Shown here one piece after another: positions 1-7,744 of a DNA stretch of 64,000 bases. Within the stretch, counting starts at the first letter, position 1, and each line of letters begins with the position of its first letter. This DNA is from Myxococcus sp. RHSTA-1-4. GTDB taxonomy: Bacteria; Myxococcota; Myxococcia; Myxococcales; Myxococcaceae. Made by a program: the position numbers and the translations under genes. The stretch is from NCBI RefSeq assembly GCF_020037125.1, contig NZ_JAIQDG010000008.1, positions 186,001 through 250,000 of the forward strand. The letters run 5' to 3'. A model generated the notes under the pieces. The model was given only the letters and a program-made list of their open reading frames with translations. It had not been told where the DNA came from and made no database searches.

Positions 1-464
1 CCGGCTTCGAGGACACCCTGCCCCACCAGCTCTCCGGCGGCATGAAGATGCGCGCCTCGCTGGCCCGCGCGCTGGCCATGGACCCGGCCGTGCTGCTCAT
101 GGACGAGCCCTTCGGCTCGCTGGACGCGCAGACGCGCATCCACATGCAGGAGCTTCTTCAATCCATCTGGATGCGCACCGGCAAGACGGTGGTGTTCGTC
201 ACCCATGACGTCCACGAGGCGCTGATGCTCGGCACCCGCGTGGTGCTCATGGCCCCGCGGCCGGGACGCGTCGTCCGGGACCTCGAGGTCCACCTGCCCA
301 TGCCACGCAAGCCCGAGGACGCCGGCCTCAACGAGATGACGCGGCACGTCCGCGAGTTGCTGCGCCAGGTGGAGGGCCCCGCACCGCGCGAGCCCGTGCC
401 CCGGCCGCCCCCCGCCCCGCATCCCGCCGTGCCCGCGCACGGGCTGGCCCGGCCCGCGAGGTGA
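1..464 (+). CDS. ABC transporter ATP-binding protein, C-terminal part (nitrate/sulfonate/taurine type)
   Basis: This is the 3' part of an ATPase gene whose start lies before the window; the reading frame is open from base 3. The first visible residues contain the ABC signature ([17 protein letters not shown]), followed by the Walker B stretch ([16 protein letters not shown]) and the switch histidine ([10 protein letters not shown]). The pattern matches the SsuB/TauB/NrtD subfamily, which powers uptake of nitrate, sulfonates or similar small anions. The C-terminal tail is Pro/Ala/Arg-rich and looks non-conserved. The permease gene starts 3 bp after the stop, so ATPase, permease and binding protein form one operon. 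The substrate cannot be read from this fragment. Confidence 0.93.
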   Translation, partial: GFEDTLPHQLSGGMKMRASLARALAMDPAVLLMDEPFGSLDAQTRIHMQELLQSIWMRTGKTVVFVTHDVHEALMLGTRVVLMAPRPGRVVRDLEVHLPMPRKPEDAGLNEMTRHVRELLRQVEGPAPREPVPRPPPAPHPAVPAHGLARPAR

Positions 465-467
465 GCC

Positions 468-1229
468 ATGAAGCGCTACGTCCACAAGCTCGGCATGTTC
501 GTGCTGCTGCTGGGGAGCTGGGAGCTGGTGGCCCGGCTGGGCATCTGGTCTCCCCACCTGTTCCCCGGCCCGGTGACGGTGGTGAAGAGCCTGGGCGCCA
601 TGCTCTCCGACGGCCGCATGGCCGAGGCCACGCTGCGCTCGCTGGGACGGCTGGGCCGCGCCTACCTCGTCTCCGTGGCCATCGGCGTCCCCCTGGGCCT
701 GCTGATGGCCCGGATTTCGTTCTTCCGCGACGCGGTGAAGCCCGTCGTCATGGGCCTTCAGGCACTGCCCTCCATCTGCTGGCTGCCGCTGGCGCTGCTG
801 TGGTTCGGCCTGACGGACGCCGCCATCCTCTTCGTCGTCGTCATGGGCAGCGTGCTGGGCATCGCCATCGCCACCGAGGACAGCGTCAACGGCGTGGACC
901 CGCAACTCGTCCGCGTGGCCAGCACCCTGGGCGTGAAGGGCATGCGCTTCCAGCTCGGCGTCATCCTGCCCGCGGCCCTGCCCGGTATCGTCACCGGCCT
1001 CAAGCTGGGGTGGAGCTTCGCCTGGCGCGCGCTGCTGGCCGGCGAGCTGCTCTTCGTCTCCGGCGGCCTGGGACAGCTCCTCACCGTGGGCCGCGAGCTG
1101 ATGGACGTGCCCCAGGTCATGGCCGTCATGCTGGCCATCATCGTCATCGGCATCACCGTGGACCGTGTCCTCTTCCAGACGGTGGAGGTACGGGTGCGGC
1201 GCCGCTGGGGCCTGGTCCCGTCCATGTGA
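468..1229 (+). CDS. ABC transporter permease (SsuC/TauC/NrtB-like)
   Basis: The 253-residue protein is the usual length for this family of inner-membrane permeases and carries about six hydrophobic segments. The first is near residues 9-25 (FVLLLGSWELVARLGIW). The EAA loop that docks on the ATPase lies around residues 140-165 (PQLVRVASTLGVKG, then the Gly-rich PAALPGIVTGLKLG). It is preceded by the ATPase gene (3 bp gap) and followed by the binding-protein gene, so it should form the transmembrane channel of the same importer. The ATG at 468 sits immediately after the upstream stop, which suggests translational coupling. The exact substrate is not determined. Confidence 0.92.
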   Translation: MKRYVHKLGMFVLLLGSWELVARLGIWSPHLFPGPVTVVKSLGAMLSDGRMAEATLRSLGRLGRAYLVSVAIGVPLGLLMARISFFRDAVKPVVMGLQALPSICWLPLALLWFGLTDAAILFVVVMGSVLGIAIATEDSVNGVDPQLVRVASTLGVKGMRFQLGVILPAALPGIVTGLKLGWSFAWRALLAGELLFVSGGLGQLLTVGRELMDVPQVMAVMLAIIVIGITVDRVLFQTVEVRVRRRWGLVPSM

Positions 1230-1309
1230 CGAAAGTCGACGTAAGCCGCCAGACGCTTCGCCCCCGGGTCCGTTGAAATCCCGCCGCGCCGTACCTTTCT
1301 TGGCCGGGT

Positions 1310-2323
1310 ATGCGTGCATCCCGCTCCCTGTTCCTCCTCGTGCTCACCGGCCTGGCGGTGCTCGGCGCCGGCTGCAAGGGCAAGTCGTCCTCCGGTAGTC
1401 CGGACGCCCCGCTGCGGCTGGGCTTCTTCCCCAACATCACCCACGCGCAGGCGCTGGTGGGCAACGCCGAGGGCACCTTCGCCTCGCAGCCCGGCGTGGG
1501 ACGCCTGGAGGTGAAGCAGTTCAACGCGGGCCCCGCCGCCATGGAGGCGCTGGTGGCCGGCTCGCTGGACATCTCCTACGTGGGCAGCGGCCCCGCCATC
1601 AACACGTTCCTCAAGGCCGGGCGCGAGCTGCGCATCATCTCCGGCGCGGTGAATGGCGGCGCGGTGCTGGTGGTGCGCACCGCGCAGTCCGCCGCGGAGC
1701 TGAAGGGGAAGAAGCTGGCCACGCCGCAGCTCGGCAACACGCAGGACATCTCCCTGCGCTACTGGCTGAAGCAGCAGGGGCTGAACACCCACCTCCAGGG
1801 CACCGGCGACGTGCAGATTGTCCCACTGAGCAACCCGGACATCCTCGGCCAGTACCTGCGCGGGAGCATCGAGGGCGCCTGGGTGCCCGAGCCGTGGGGC
1901 GCGCGCATGGTGGCCGAGGGCGGAGGCCGCATCCTCGTGGACGAGCGCGACCTGTGGCCCGAGCGCCGCTTCCCCACCACCGTCATCGTGACGACACGCA
2001 AGGTGCTGGAGACGCAGCGCCCGCGCGTGGCCGCCGTGCTGCGCGCGCACGTGCGGCTCACCGAGCGCTGGAAGGAGGACCCCGCCGGCTTCACCACCTC
2101 CGCCAACGCCGCCTTCGGCAAGCTCACCCGCAAGCCACTGCCCCCGGAAATCGCCCAGGCCGCCTTCTCCCGGATGGAGCCCAGCCTGGACCCGGTGCCC
2201 TCCGCGCTCGCCACCGCCGCCCGGCACGCGAAGGAATTGGGCTTCACGACCGATGCGGACATCACCGGACTGGTGGACCTCAGCGTCCTCGACGAGGTGC
2301 GCAGCGCCACGTCGCGGAAATGA
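1310..2323 (+). CDS. ABC transporter substrate-binding lipoprotein (SsuA/NMT1-like)
   Basis: The 337-residue protein begins with a lipoprotein signal peptide ending in the lipobox LGAGC (Cys22). The body has the periplasmic-binding-protein-2 pattern of sulfonate/nitrate/taurine receptors: RLGFFPNITHAQALVG near the N-terminus, VGSGPAINTFL, KLATPQLGNTQDISLRYWL, and GAWVPEPWGARM in the second lobe. It would capture the ligand outside the cytoplasmic membrane and deliver it to the permease encoded just upstream. The 80 bp gap after the permease is wide enough for a separate weak promoter, but the three genes clearly belong together. Aliphatic sulfonates are the likeliest substrate class; nitrate or pyrimidine precursors are possible. 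Confidence 0.92.
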   Translation: MRASRSLFLLVLTGLAVLGAGCKGKSSSGSPDAPLRLGFFPNITHAQALVGNAEGTFASQPGVGRLEVKQFNAGPAAMEALVAGSLDISYVGSGPAINTFLKAGRELRIISGAVNGGAVLVVRTAQSAAELKGKKLATPQLGNTQDISLRYWLKQQGLNTHLQGTGDVQIVPLSNPDILGQYLRGSIEGAWVPEPWGARMVAEGGGRILVDERDLWPERRFPTTVIVTTRKVLETQRPRVAAVLRAHVRLTERWKEDPAGFTTSANAAFGKLTRKPLPPEIAQAAFSRMEPSLDPVPSALATAARHAKELGFTTDADITGLVDLSVLDEVRSATSRK

Positions 2324-2399
2324 GCCGGTGCCGCACGGGGCCTCGTGACGCGCCCGGGGGGATGACGGCGGGCCCGGGCCCGGGGGAGGATGCGCGTCC

Positions 2400-3170
2400 A
2401 TGAGGATGGAGCGCGTGGAGGAGACGCTGGAGCGCATCGGCCAGGAGGCCGCGCGGGCGCCCGGCGGAGTGATGGCGTTCGACGGGGACGGCACGCTGTG
2501 GAGCGGGGACGTGGGGGACGACCTCTTCCTCGCCCTGCTGGAGCACGGCGGCATCCGCCCGGAGGCGTACGCGGCCCTGGAGCGGGTAGGCGCGGCGCAC
2601 GGCATGGCACCGGGCCTGGGGGCGCGCGAGCTGGCGCACCAGCTCTTCGAAGCGTTCGAGGCGGGGCGCATCCCGGAGAAGGAAATCTACGAGATGGTGG
2701 CGTGGCTCTTCGCCGGCTGGCGCGTGGAGGACGTGCGCGCCTTCGCCCGCGACGTGGTGGCCCGCCGCGAGGTGAAGCGCCGCATCCACCCCGAGGCCCG
2801 GCGCGTGGTGGAGTGGGCGCTGGGCCGGGGCATTCCCTGCTACGTGGTCAGCGCCTCGCCGCTCGCGGTGGTGGAGGCCGCGGTGGTGGAGGTGGGGCTC
2901 AGCCCCGCCAACGTGCTGGCGTGCACGCCGCGCGAGGACGGTGGGACGGTGCTGGCCTCCATCATCGAGCCCATCCCCTACGCCGCCGGGAAGGTGACGT
3001 GCCTGCGCGCGCGCACGTCCCAGCCGCTCTACGCGGCCTTCGGTGACAACGTGTTCGACTTCGAGATGCTCGCGGCCTCCCGCGTCCCGGTGGCCATCCG
3101 CCCCAAGCCCCGCCTGCGCGCGCGGGCGCCGGAGCTGCCCTCCCTGGTCCAGCTCCAGCCGGAGGAGTGA
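2400..3170 (+). CDS. HAD-superfamily phosphatase (phosphoserine-phosphatase-like, HAD-IB)
   Basis: All four HAD motifs are visible in this 256-residue protein: motif I FDGDGTLW (nucleophile and acid/base Asp near residue 29), motif II VVSASP, motif III with the Lys of AAGK, and motif IV GDNVFDFEML. A helical cap lies between motifs I and II, as in the phosphoserine phosphatase-like branch. It should hydrolyse a small phosphomonoester in the cytoplasm; the substrate is unknown. A Shine-Dalgarno-like GGAGG lies about ten bases before the ATG at 2400; an ATG two codons later is an alternative. It follows the transporter genes on the same strand after 76 bp of very GC-rich DNA, and is convergent with the next gene. 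Confidence 0.85.
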   Translation: MRMERVEETLERIGQEAARAPGGVMAFDGDGTLWSGDVGDDLFLALLEHGGIRPEAYAALERVGAAHGMAPGLGARELAHQLFEAFEAGRIPEKEIYEMVAWLFAGWRVEDVRAFARDVVARREVKRRIHPEARRVVEWALGRGIPCYVVSASPLAVVEAAVVEVGLSPANVLACTPREDGGTVLASIIEPIPYAAGKVTCLRARTSQPLYAAFGDNVFDFEMLAASRVPVAIRPKPRLRARAPELPSLVQLQPEE

Positions 3171-3205
3171 GAGAGAGCCCCGGGCCAGGCGCTCCGTGCC
3201 ACGGC

Positions 3206-3688
3206 TCAGCCCTCGTCGGGCAGCTCGCCCTTGAGCGACAGCGCGACGTTCTCCGTCTTGTTCTCCACCTGGTAGATGGCCACCACCTCCTGGCCCTTCT
3301 CGGGTGCCTTGCGGAGCTGCAGCGCGCTCAGGTCCAGCGGCACCACCGCGCCCACCGGCGTCTGCACGTAGAGCACCATGCCGTTGAGCTTGACCACCTG
3401 GCCGGACAGCTCGCGCATCCGGTCCTCGTCCGGTTCCACCCGCCGCACCGGCATGCCCGCGCTGGTGCCCTGCGGGCCCACGCTGAGCTCGTTGATGCCC
3501 TCGCGGGTCACCGGGGGCATGATACCCGCGCGGCCAAAGCTGCCCAGGTCTCCCCAGCTCTCCTGCTTCTTCTCCTCCGTGGGCTGCTCGGGGTCTCTCG
3601 CCGGCGCGGCCAGCGGTAGCAGCAGCGCCGTCAGCGAAGGCGCCGCCAGCGCGAGCGCTCGCCATCTTCTGGGAATCATCCGTGTCAT
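3206..3688 (-). CDS. Secreted or periplasmic protein of unknown function
   Basis: I do not recognise this 160-residue protein. It starts with a basic n-region and a hydrophobic core (RALALAAPSLTALLLPLAAP) ending near Ala-Arg at about residue 30, which looks like a Sec signal peptide. The mature part opens with a charged linker rich in Glu and Lys. It then has a compact segment with alternating hydrophobics (VKLNGMVLYVQTPVG, VVPLDLSALQL, VVAIYQVENKTENVAL) that suggests a small beta domain. The gene is convergent with the HAD phosphatase gene and divergent from the NYN gene, so it is probably monocistronic. Coding is supported by its signal peptide and G/C-rich third positions. Confidence 0.72.
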   Translation of the reverse strand: MTRMIPRRWRALALAAPSLTALLLPLAAPARDPEQPTEEKKQESWGDLGSFGRAGIMPPVTREGINELSVGPQGTSAGMPVRRVEPDEDRMRELSGQVVKLNGMVLYVQTPVGAVVPLDLSALQLRKAPEKGQEVVAIYQVENKTENVALSLKGELPDEG

Positions 3689-3954
3689 CGGTCCTGCTCC
3701 AGCTTGGGGTTCGTCGACCCGGTTCGCTTGAAGCTAGGCCCTGGGTTGGCGCCCACGCAGGGTGGCAGCCACCGGCGACGCGCCTGACCGCATGCTGACG
3801 GTGCGGACGCGTCCCGGAAGTGTTCACATCGTGAAGGCATCCGCCCCTTGCCGCCCGGAAAGGGCTAGGGTGGTGCATCCGGCACGGCTCCCGCGCGAGC
3901 GCCCGGACCCATATCCACCGCCTCTGTCGGGGCGGTCGCACGCAGAGGCAGCAC

Positions 3955-4947
3955 GTGAACGGTCGCAACGAGGAACACCGCATCGCCCTCTTCATCGACT
4001 TCGAGAACCTGGTCACCAACACCGGCATCAGCTCCGCGAACTTCGACCTCCAGCCGTCGCTCGACCGGCTGCTGGAGAAGGGCAAGGTCGTCTTCCGCCG
4101 CGCCTACTGCGACTGGTCCCGCTTCGCGGAGGCCAAGATTCGCCTGCACGACTTCGGCGTGGAGCTCATCGACGTGCCGCCCTCCACGCGGGCCGGGAAG
4201 AACGGCGCGGACATGCGCCTGGTCATCGACGCGCTGGAGCTGTGCTACGCGCGCGAGAGCATCGACACCTTCGTCATCGGCTCGGGGGACAGCGACTTCT
4301 GCCCGCTGGCCTACAAGCTTCGTGAGAACGGCCGCACCGTCATCGGGCTCGCGGTGAAGGAGTCGACCTCTCCCCTGTTCGTGAAGGCCTGTGACGAGTT
4401 CATCTACCTGCGCCCGCGCCAGTCCCGCTCGGACAAGGACAAGGGTGACAAGGAGAAGGGCCGCCAGAGCGTGGCCGCGGATGACGCCGGGCACGGCAAG
4501 CGGGGCCACCACGGGCACAAGGCCGGCGGCCGGGGCGGCAAGGGCGAGGCGGCGCCCGCCCCGCAGGCCGGTGGCAAGGGGCACGGCAAGACGGAAGTCC
4601 CGGAGATGGCCCGCGAGGTGGTGCAGAGCATGCTCGCCCGTGCCACCGGCCCGGTGAACCCGTCGCTCATCAAGGAAGCCATCGTCCGCAAGGAGCCCGA
4701 CTTCGACGAGCGCGAGCACGGCTTCTCCACCTTCGCCCGGCTGCTGGCCGCGCTGGAGCAGGAGGGACTGCTGCGCCGAATCCAGCAGGGCCGCCAGTGG
4801 TACGTGGTGGCGGCGGACTCCGACCTCGGTGGAGCCCACGGCGGCACGCACGGCGACGCCAAGGGCAAGAAGCGCCATGCCCACGTCGAGGAGGAGGACG
4901 AGGAGCTGGAGTCCTACCCGGACCCCGAGGAAGACGAGGGCGTCTGA
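3955..4947 (+). CDS. NYN (PIN-like) domain protein with C-terminal OST-HTH/LOTUS domain
   Basis: Residues 8-160 form a NYN/LabA-type (DUF88) domain: IALFIDFENLV with the first catalytic Asp, NGADMRLVIDALEL, and DTFVIGSGDSDFCPLAYKL. These acidic residues build the metal-dependent nuclease site of the PIN-like fold. A Lys/His/Gly-rich low-complexity linker (about 160-215) leads to an OST-HTH/LOTUS domain at about 218-285 (VNPSLIKEAIVRKEPDF, then GFSTFARLLAALEQEG), a fold known to bind RNA. The combination points to a cytoplasmic RNA-processing or RNA-decay enzyme. The start is a GTG; no good upstream ATG exists in frame. The C-terminus is strongly acidic. Target RNA is unknown. Confidence 0.88.
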   Translation: MNGRNEEHRIALFIDFENLVTNTGISSANFDLQPSLDRLLEKGKVVFRRAYCDWSRFAEAKIRLHDFGVELIDVPPSTRAGKNGADMRLVIDALELCYARESIDTFVIGSGDSDFCPLAYKLRENGRTVIGLAVKESTSPLFVKACDEFIYLRPRQSRSDKDKGDKEKGRQSVAADDAGHGKRGHHGHKAGGRGGKGEAAPAPQAGGKGHGKTEVPEMAREVVQSMLARATGPVNPSLIKEAIVRKEPDFDEREHGFSTFARLLAALEQEGLLRRIQQGRQWYVVAADSDLGGAHGGTHGDAKGKKRHAHVEEEDEELESYPDPEEDEGV

Positions 4948-4968
4948 AGCGGAGCGCGCCGGCCCCCT

Positions 4969-5829
4969 TCAGTGGCCGCGCGGCGCGACCGCTTTGAGGA
5001 GCGCGGCCGCCGCATCGTCGGGTGCGGCGAAGGCCTGCTTGATGAGCTGCTCGAGCACATCGGCTCCCAGCTCGACGAGGCGCTGCTCGGCTTCGGGCGG
5101 CAGCACCATCCCCCGGGTGCTGGCGAACGTCAGCAACGTCCGGGTGCGGTCCTTGACGCGTTCCTTGATGCGTACCTCTGCAGCCGCTTCATCCCAGAAA
5201 GGCGAGTCCAGCATGACGCTCCTCAACGACTGGCTGAGCCACCGGGGACCGAAACGGCGGGCGGCCAGGGAACCCAATACCACGAGCAAGTCTAACCGCT
5301 CCTCCTCCGAAAGGCCCGGCTCCCGGCGCAGGCGGGCTTCGGCCCAGGCCGCCCGCTCCGGCCCCGCCGTCTGCTCCATGACGGAGAGGGCCAGCAGGGC
5401 GGGCGCCTGAAGGGCAGGCAGGGAGAAGTCCACCTCCCACAGCCTCACCACCTGGAAGTCGAACGAGAGCACCCGCCGCCCCACGCAGTCGAAGGTGTAG
5501 GGCGGCGGCGCCCCTTCGGCCTCGGGTAGCAGGTAGAGAGCGACGGGTAGCACCGGGAGTCCCTCCCGCAGGTGGGCACGCACCGCGTAGTCCAGCAGCC
5601 TGCGCGCGAAGCCCGCCTCCGGTTGGGCCTGGAGCTCCACTTCCACCGCGAAGCGCTCGCCCCGGGCCTCCACGATGAGCAGGGCATCCGCACGCCGCTC
5701 GGACTGGGGCAGGCTGGAATCGACGGCGCGTACCAACCTGGGCGCGTTGGAGCCGAAGAGCAGGAGCAGCAGTTGCTCGGGATGGCCCTGCACCAGCCGG
5801 CGCAGTATCAGGTCATAGACGGATGCCAT
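4969..5829 (-). CDS. Rpn/YhgA-like PD-(D/E)XK nuclease-family protein
   Basis: The 286-residue protein begins MASVYDLILRRLVQGHPEQL. It shows the hallmark of the PD-(D/E)XK fold shared with recombination-promoting nucleases: an Asp in RADALLIVEA, then the VEVELQ strand (E-x-Q in place of E-x-K), then a helix with RRLLDYAVRAHL. The helical C-terminal half resembles the extension found in cyanobacterial and myxobacterial relatives. ATG 5829 is chosen because the conserved domain begins there; an in-frame start 16 codons upstream adds only unrelated sequence. It stands alone and is convergent with the NYN gene 21 bp away. Nuclease activity is inferred from the fold only. Confidence 0.75.
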   Translation of the reverse strand: MASVYDLILRRLVQGHPEQLLLLLFGSNAPRLVRAVDSSLPQSERRADALLIVEARGERFAVEVELQAQPEAGFARRLLDYAVRAHLREGLPVLPVALYLLPEAEGAPPPYTFDCVGRRVLSFDFQVVRLWEVDFSLPALQAPALLALSVMEQTAGPERAAWAEARLRREPGLSEEERLDLLVVLGSLAARRFGPRWLSQSLRSVMLDSPFWDEAAAEVRIKERVKDRTRTLLTFASTRGMVLPPEAEQRLVELGADVLEQLIKQAFAAPDDAAAALLKAVAPRGH

Positions 5830-5960
5830 GAGACGTCCAGGGTAGCCAGGGGTCTGACATACCTGGCACGGCCCCACACTCCGCTCACGACAGGATGGCG
5901 TTGCCCACGAATCTCGTGAGATTTAGTCTCCGCGACTTCCTGTTTTTTCTGGAGAAACAT

Positions 5961-7592
5961 GTGAGACGTCTCTCCGCTGTATTCGTCGCGGCGGGCCTCG
6001 CGCTCGGCGCCATGGCGCCCGCGATGGCCGCCGAGCCGCCCCCCGAGTTCGGCACCGACTGGGACGACCCCCGCACCGCGGCCCCCGCCGTGGAGAAGCC
6101 GCCCACGGCCTCGTGCACGGTGCGGATTGTCGACGAGCGGTTCGACGACTTCACGCCGTACACCGGCACCTTCACCCCGCCCGCGGACTGCCCCGGCCCC
6201 TGGCACAAGGTGGTGCTGCGCATGGAGGGCAAGGTCCAGGGCGTCCAGTACGACCGGCTCGGACACCTGGAGGTGGGAGGCGTCACCCTCTTCAAGACGT
6301 CCACGCCCGAGCCCTCCCGCGAGGGCATCACCTGGTCCGTGGAGAAGGACGTCACCGCCTACGCGCCGCTGCTCAGCCGCCCGCGGCCCGTGTGGATGCT
6401 GATTGGCAACGTGGTCAACGACACCTACACCGGCGTGCTGGACGTGCAGGTCTACCTGACCTTCTACCGCGCCCAGGGCCGCTACAAGCCGGCCGACACC
6501 GCCGACGACGTGCTGCCCCTGACGAACCCGCGCCGCGAGGGCACCGCGCTCCTGGGAGAGGTGACGGTGCCTCGCAACACCGAGCGGCTCGTCGCCGAGG
6601 TGTACGCCACGGGCTCGGGCGGAGGCTGCGAGGAGTTCTGGTACATCACCACGCCCGCCTCCGTGCCGTACTCCTGCCCCGCCGCCGAAGAGGGCCCGTA
6701 CCGCGAGGTGCAAATCGAGGTGGACGGCAGGGTGGCCGGCATCGCCATGCCCTTCCCGCATGTCTACACGGGCGGCTGGTCCAACCCGTTCCTCTGGTAC
6801 GTGCTGCCGGCGCCGCGCGCCTTCGACATCCGCCCCATCCGCTATGACCTCACGCCCTTCGCCGGCCTGCTGACCGACGGCAAGCCTCACCAGGTCAAGG
6901 TGACGGTGCTGGGTGTGCCCGTGGGCCGTCCCGGCTGGGATTTGCCCACCAACCTGCTCGTCTGGCGGGACTCGCGCAGCGCGCAGGTGACGGGCGGCCT
7001 GCTGGAAATCCGGCTGGGGGCGCTGTCCAACGGCTCGACGCACACGGTGGTGGACGGCTGGAACCAGGTGGACACGCAGGGCGGGCACGAGCTGCGCGTC
7101 TCCGGATACCTGCGGACCTCACACGGCAAGGTGGTCACCACCGTGGAGCAGTCCGTGTCCAACCAGAGCATGCACCGCTGGCAGGGGGACGCGGAGAACC
7201 CGGACGCGCTCACCGCGACCTGGAACGACTCCAGCACCGTCACCGTGTGGGGCCGCGGCCTCTTCCCGACGATGAGCCGCTCCGACAAGCGCTTCATGCT
7301 GGATGGGCTCATCAGCGTGACGCCGGAGAACCGGCTCACCACCACCATCACCGTCAGCGACACGGCGGACGAGCTCACCACCAAGGGCCTGTTCACGCTG
7401 GAGCACCAGAAGCTCAGCGACGTCTACACCGGCGAGGCCTCCTACACCTTCGGCGTGCCGCGCCCGCAGCGCAACGCGGTGGGAGTCTCCACCCACCACT
7501 ACCGGCTGACCGGCGAGCACGGCGCCTGCTACGACCGGAGCATCTCCACCCGGAACGGCTTCGTCACCGAGGACGTCCAGCACTGCGATTGA
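5961..7592 (+). CDS. PNGase A-like secreted peptide-N-glycosidase/amidase
   Basis: A signal peptide (LSAVFVAAGLALGAMAPAMA, cleavage after AMA) precedes a protein resembling the peptide-N4-(N-acetyl-beta-glucosaminyl)asparagine amidase A family. The pattern includes CTVRIVDERFDDFTPYTGTF, the jelly-roll strands KVVLRMEGKVQGVQYDRLGH, GITWSVEKDVTAYAPLL, and IGNVVNDTYTGVLDVQVYLT. In plants and fungi these enzymes release N-linked glycans from glycopeptides. A bacterial copy would act outside the cell, plausibly on eukaryotic prey or debris. The start is taken at GTG 5961, which has GGAG six to ten bases upstream; an ATG at 5895 would add 22 residues ahead of the signal peptide. Length is 543 residues. 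Enzyme activity is inferred. Confidence 0.78.
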   Translation: MRRLSAVFVAAGLALGAMAPAMAAEPPPEFGTDWDDPRTAAPAVEKPPTASCTVRIVDERFDDFTPYTGTFTPPADCPGPWHKVVLRMEGKVQGVQYDRLGHLEVGGVTLFKTSTPEPSREGITWSVEKDVTAYAPLLSRPRPVWMLIGNVVNDTYTGVLDVQVYLTFYRAQGRYKPADTADDVLPLTNPRREGTALLGEVTVPRNTERLVAEVYATGSGGGCEEFWYITTPASVPYSCPAAEEGPYREVQIEVDGRVAGIAMPFPHVYTGGWSNPFLWYVLPAPRAFDIRPIRYDLTPFAGLLTDGKPHQVKVTVLGVPVGRPGWDLPTNLLVWRDSRSAQVTGGLLEIRLGALSNGSTHTVVDGWNQVDTQGGHELRVSGYLRTSHGKVVTTVEQSVSNQSMHRWQGDAENPDALTATWNDSSTVTVWGRGLFPTMSRSDKRFMLDGLISVTPENRLTTTITVSDTADELTTKGLFTLEHQKLSDVYTGEASYTFGVPRPQRNAVGVSTHHYRLTGEHGACYDRSISTRNGFVTEDVQHCD

Positions 7593-7607
7593 GCAAGGCG
7601 CGGCGAG

Positions 7608-7667
7608 CCCACGAGACGGCTCAGCACGTTTCGTGGGTGGGCAACGCCGCAGGGGCGCGATGCGCCC
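7608..7667. terminator. Possible terminator hairpins between convergent genes
   Basis: Two inverted repeats sit between the convergent PNGase-like and PilZ genes. One has 7-bp arms at 7608-7614 and 7631-7637. The other has 6-bp arms at 7653-7658 and 7662-7667 with a three-base loop. Neither has a T-run, so termination is a positional guess. Confidence 0.3.
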
Positions 7668-7744
7668 GCGAGGCGCGCAGGCCCCTCGGGCCCGGCGGCG
7701 TCTCGCGGGGAGACCGCGCGCACTGGGGCGCGGCCACCGGCCCA

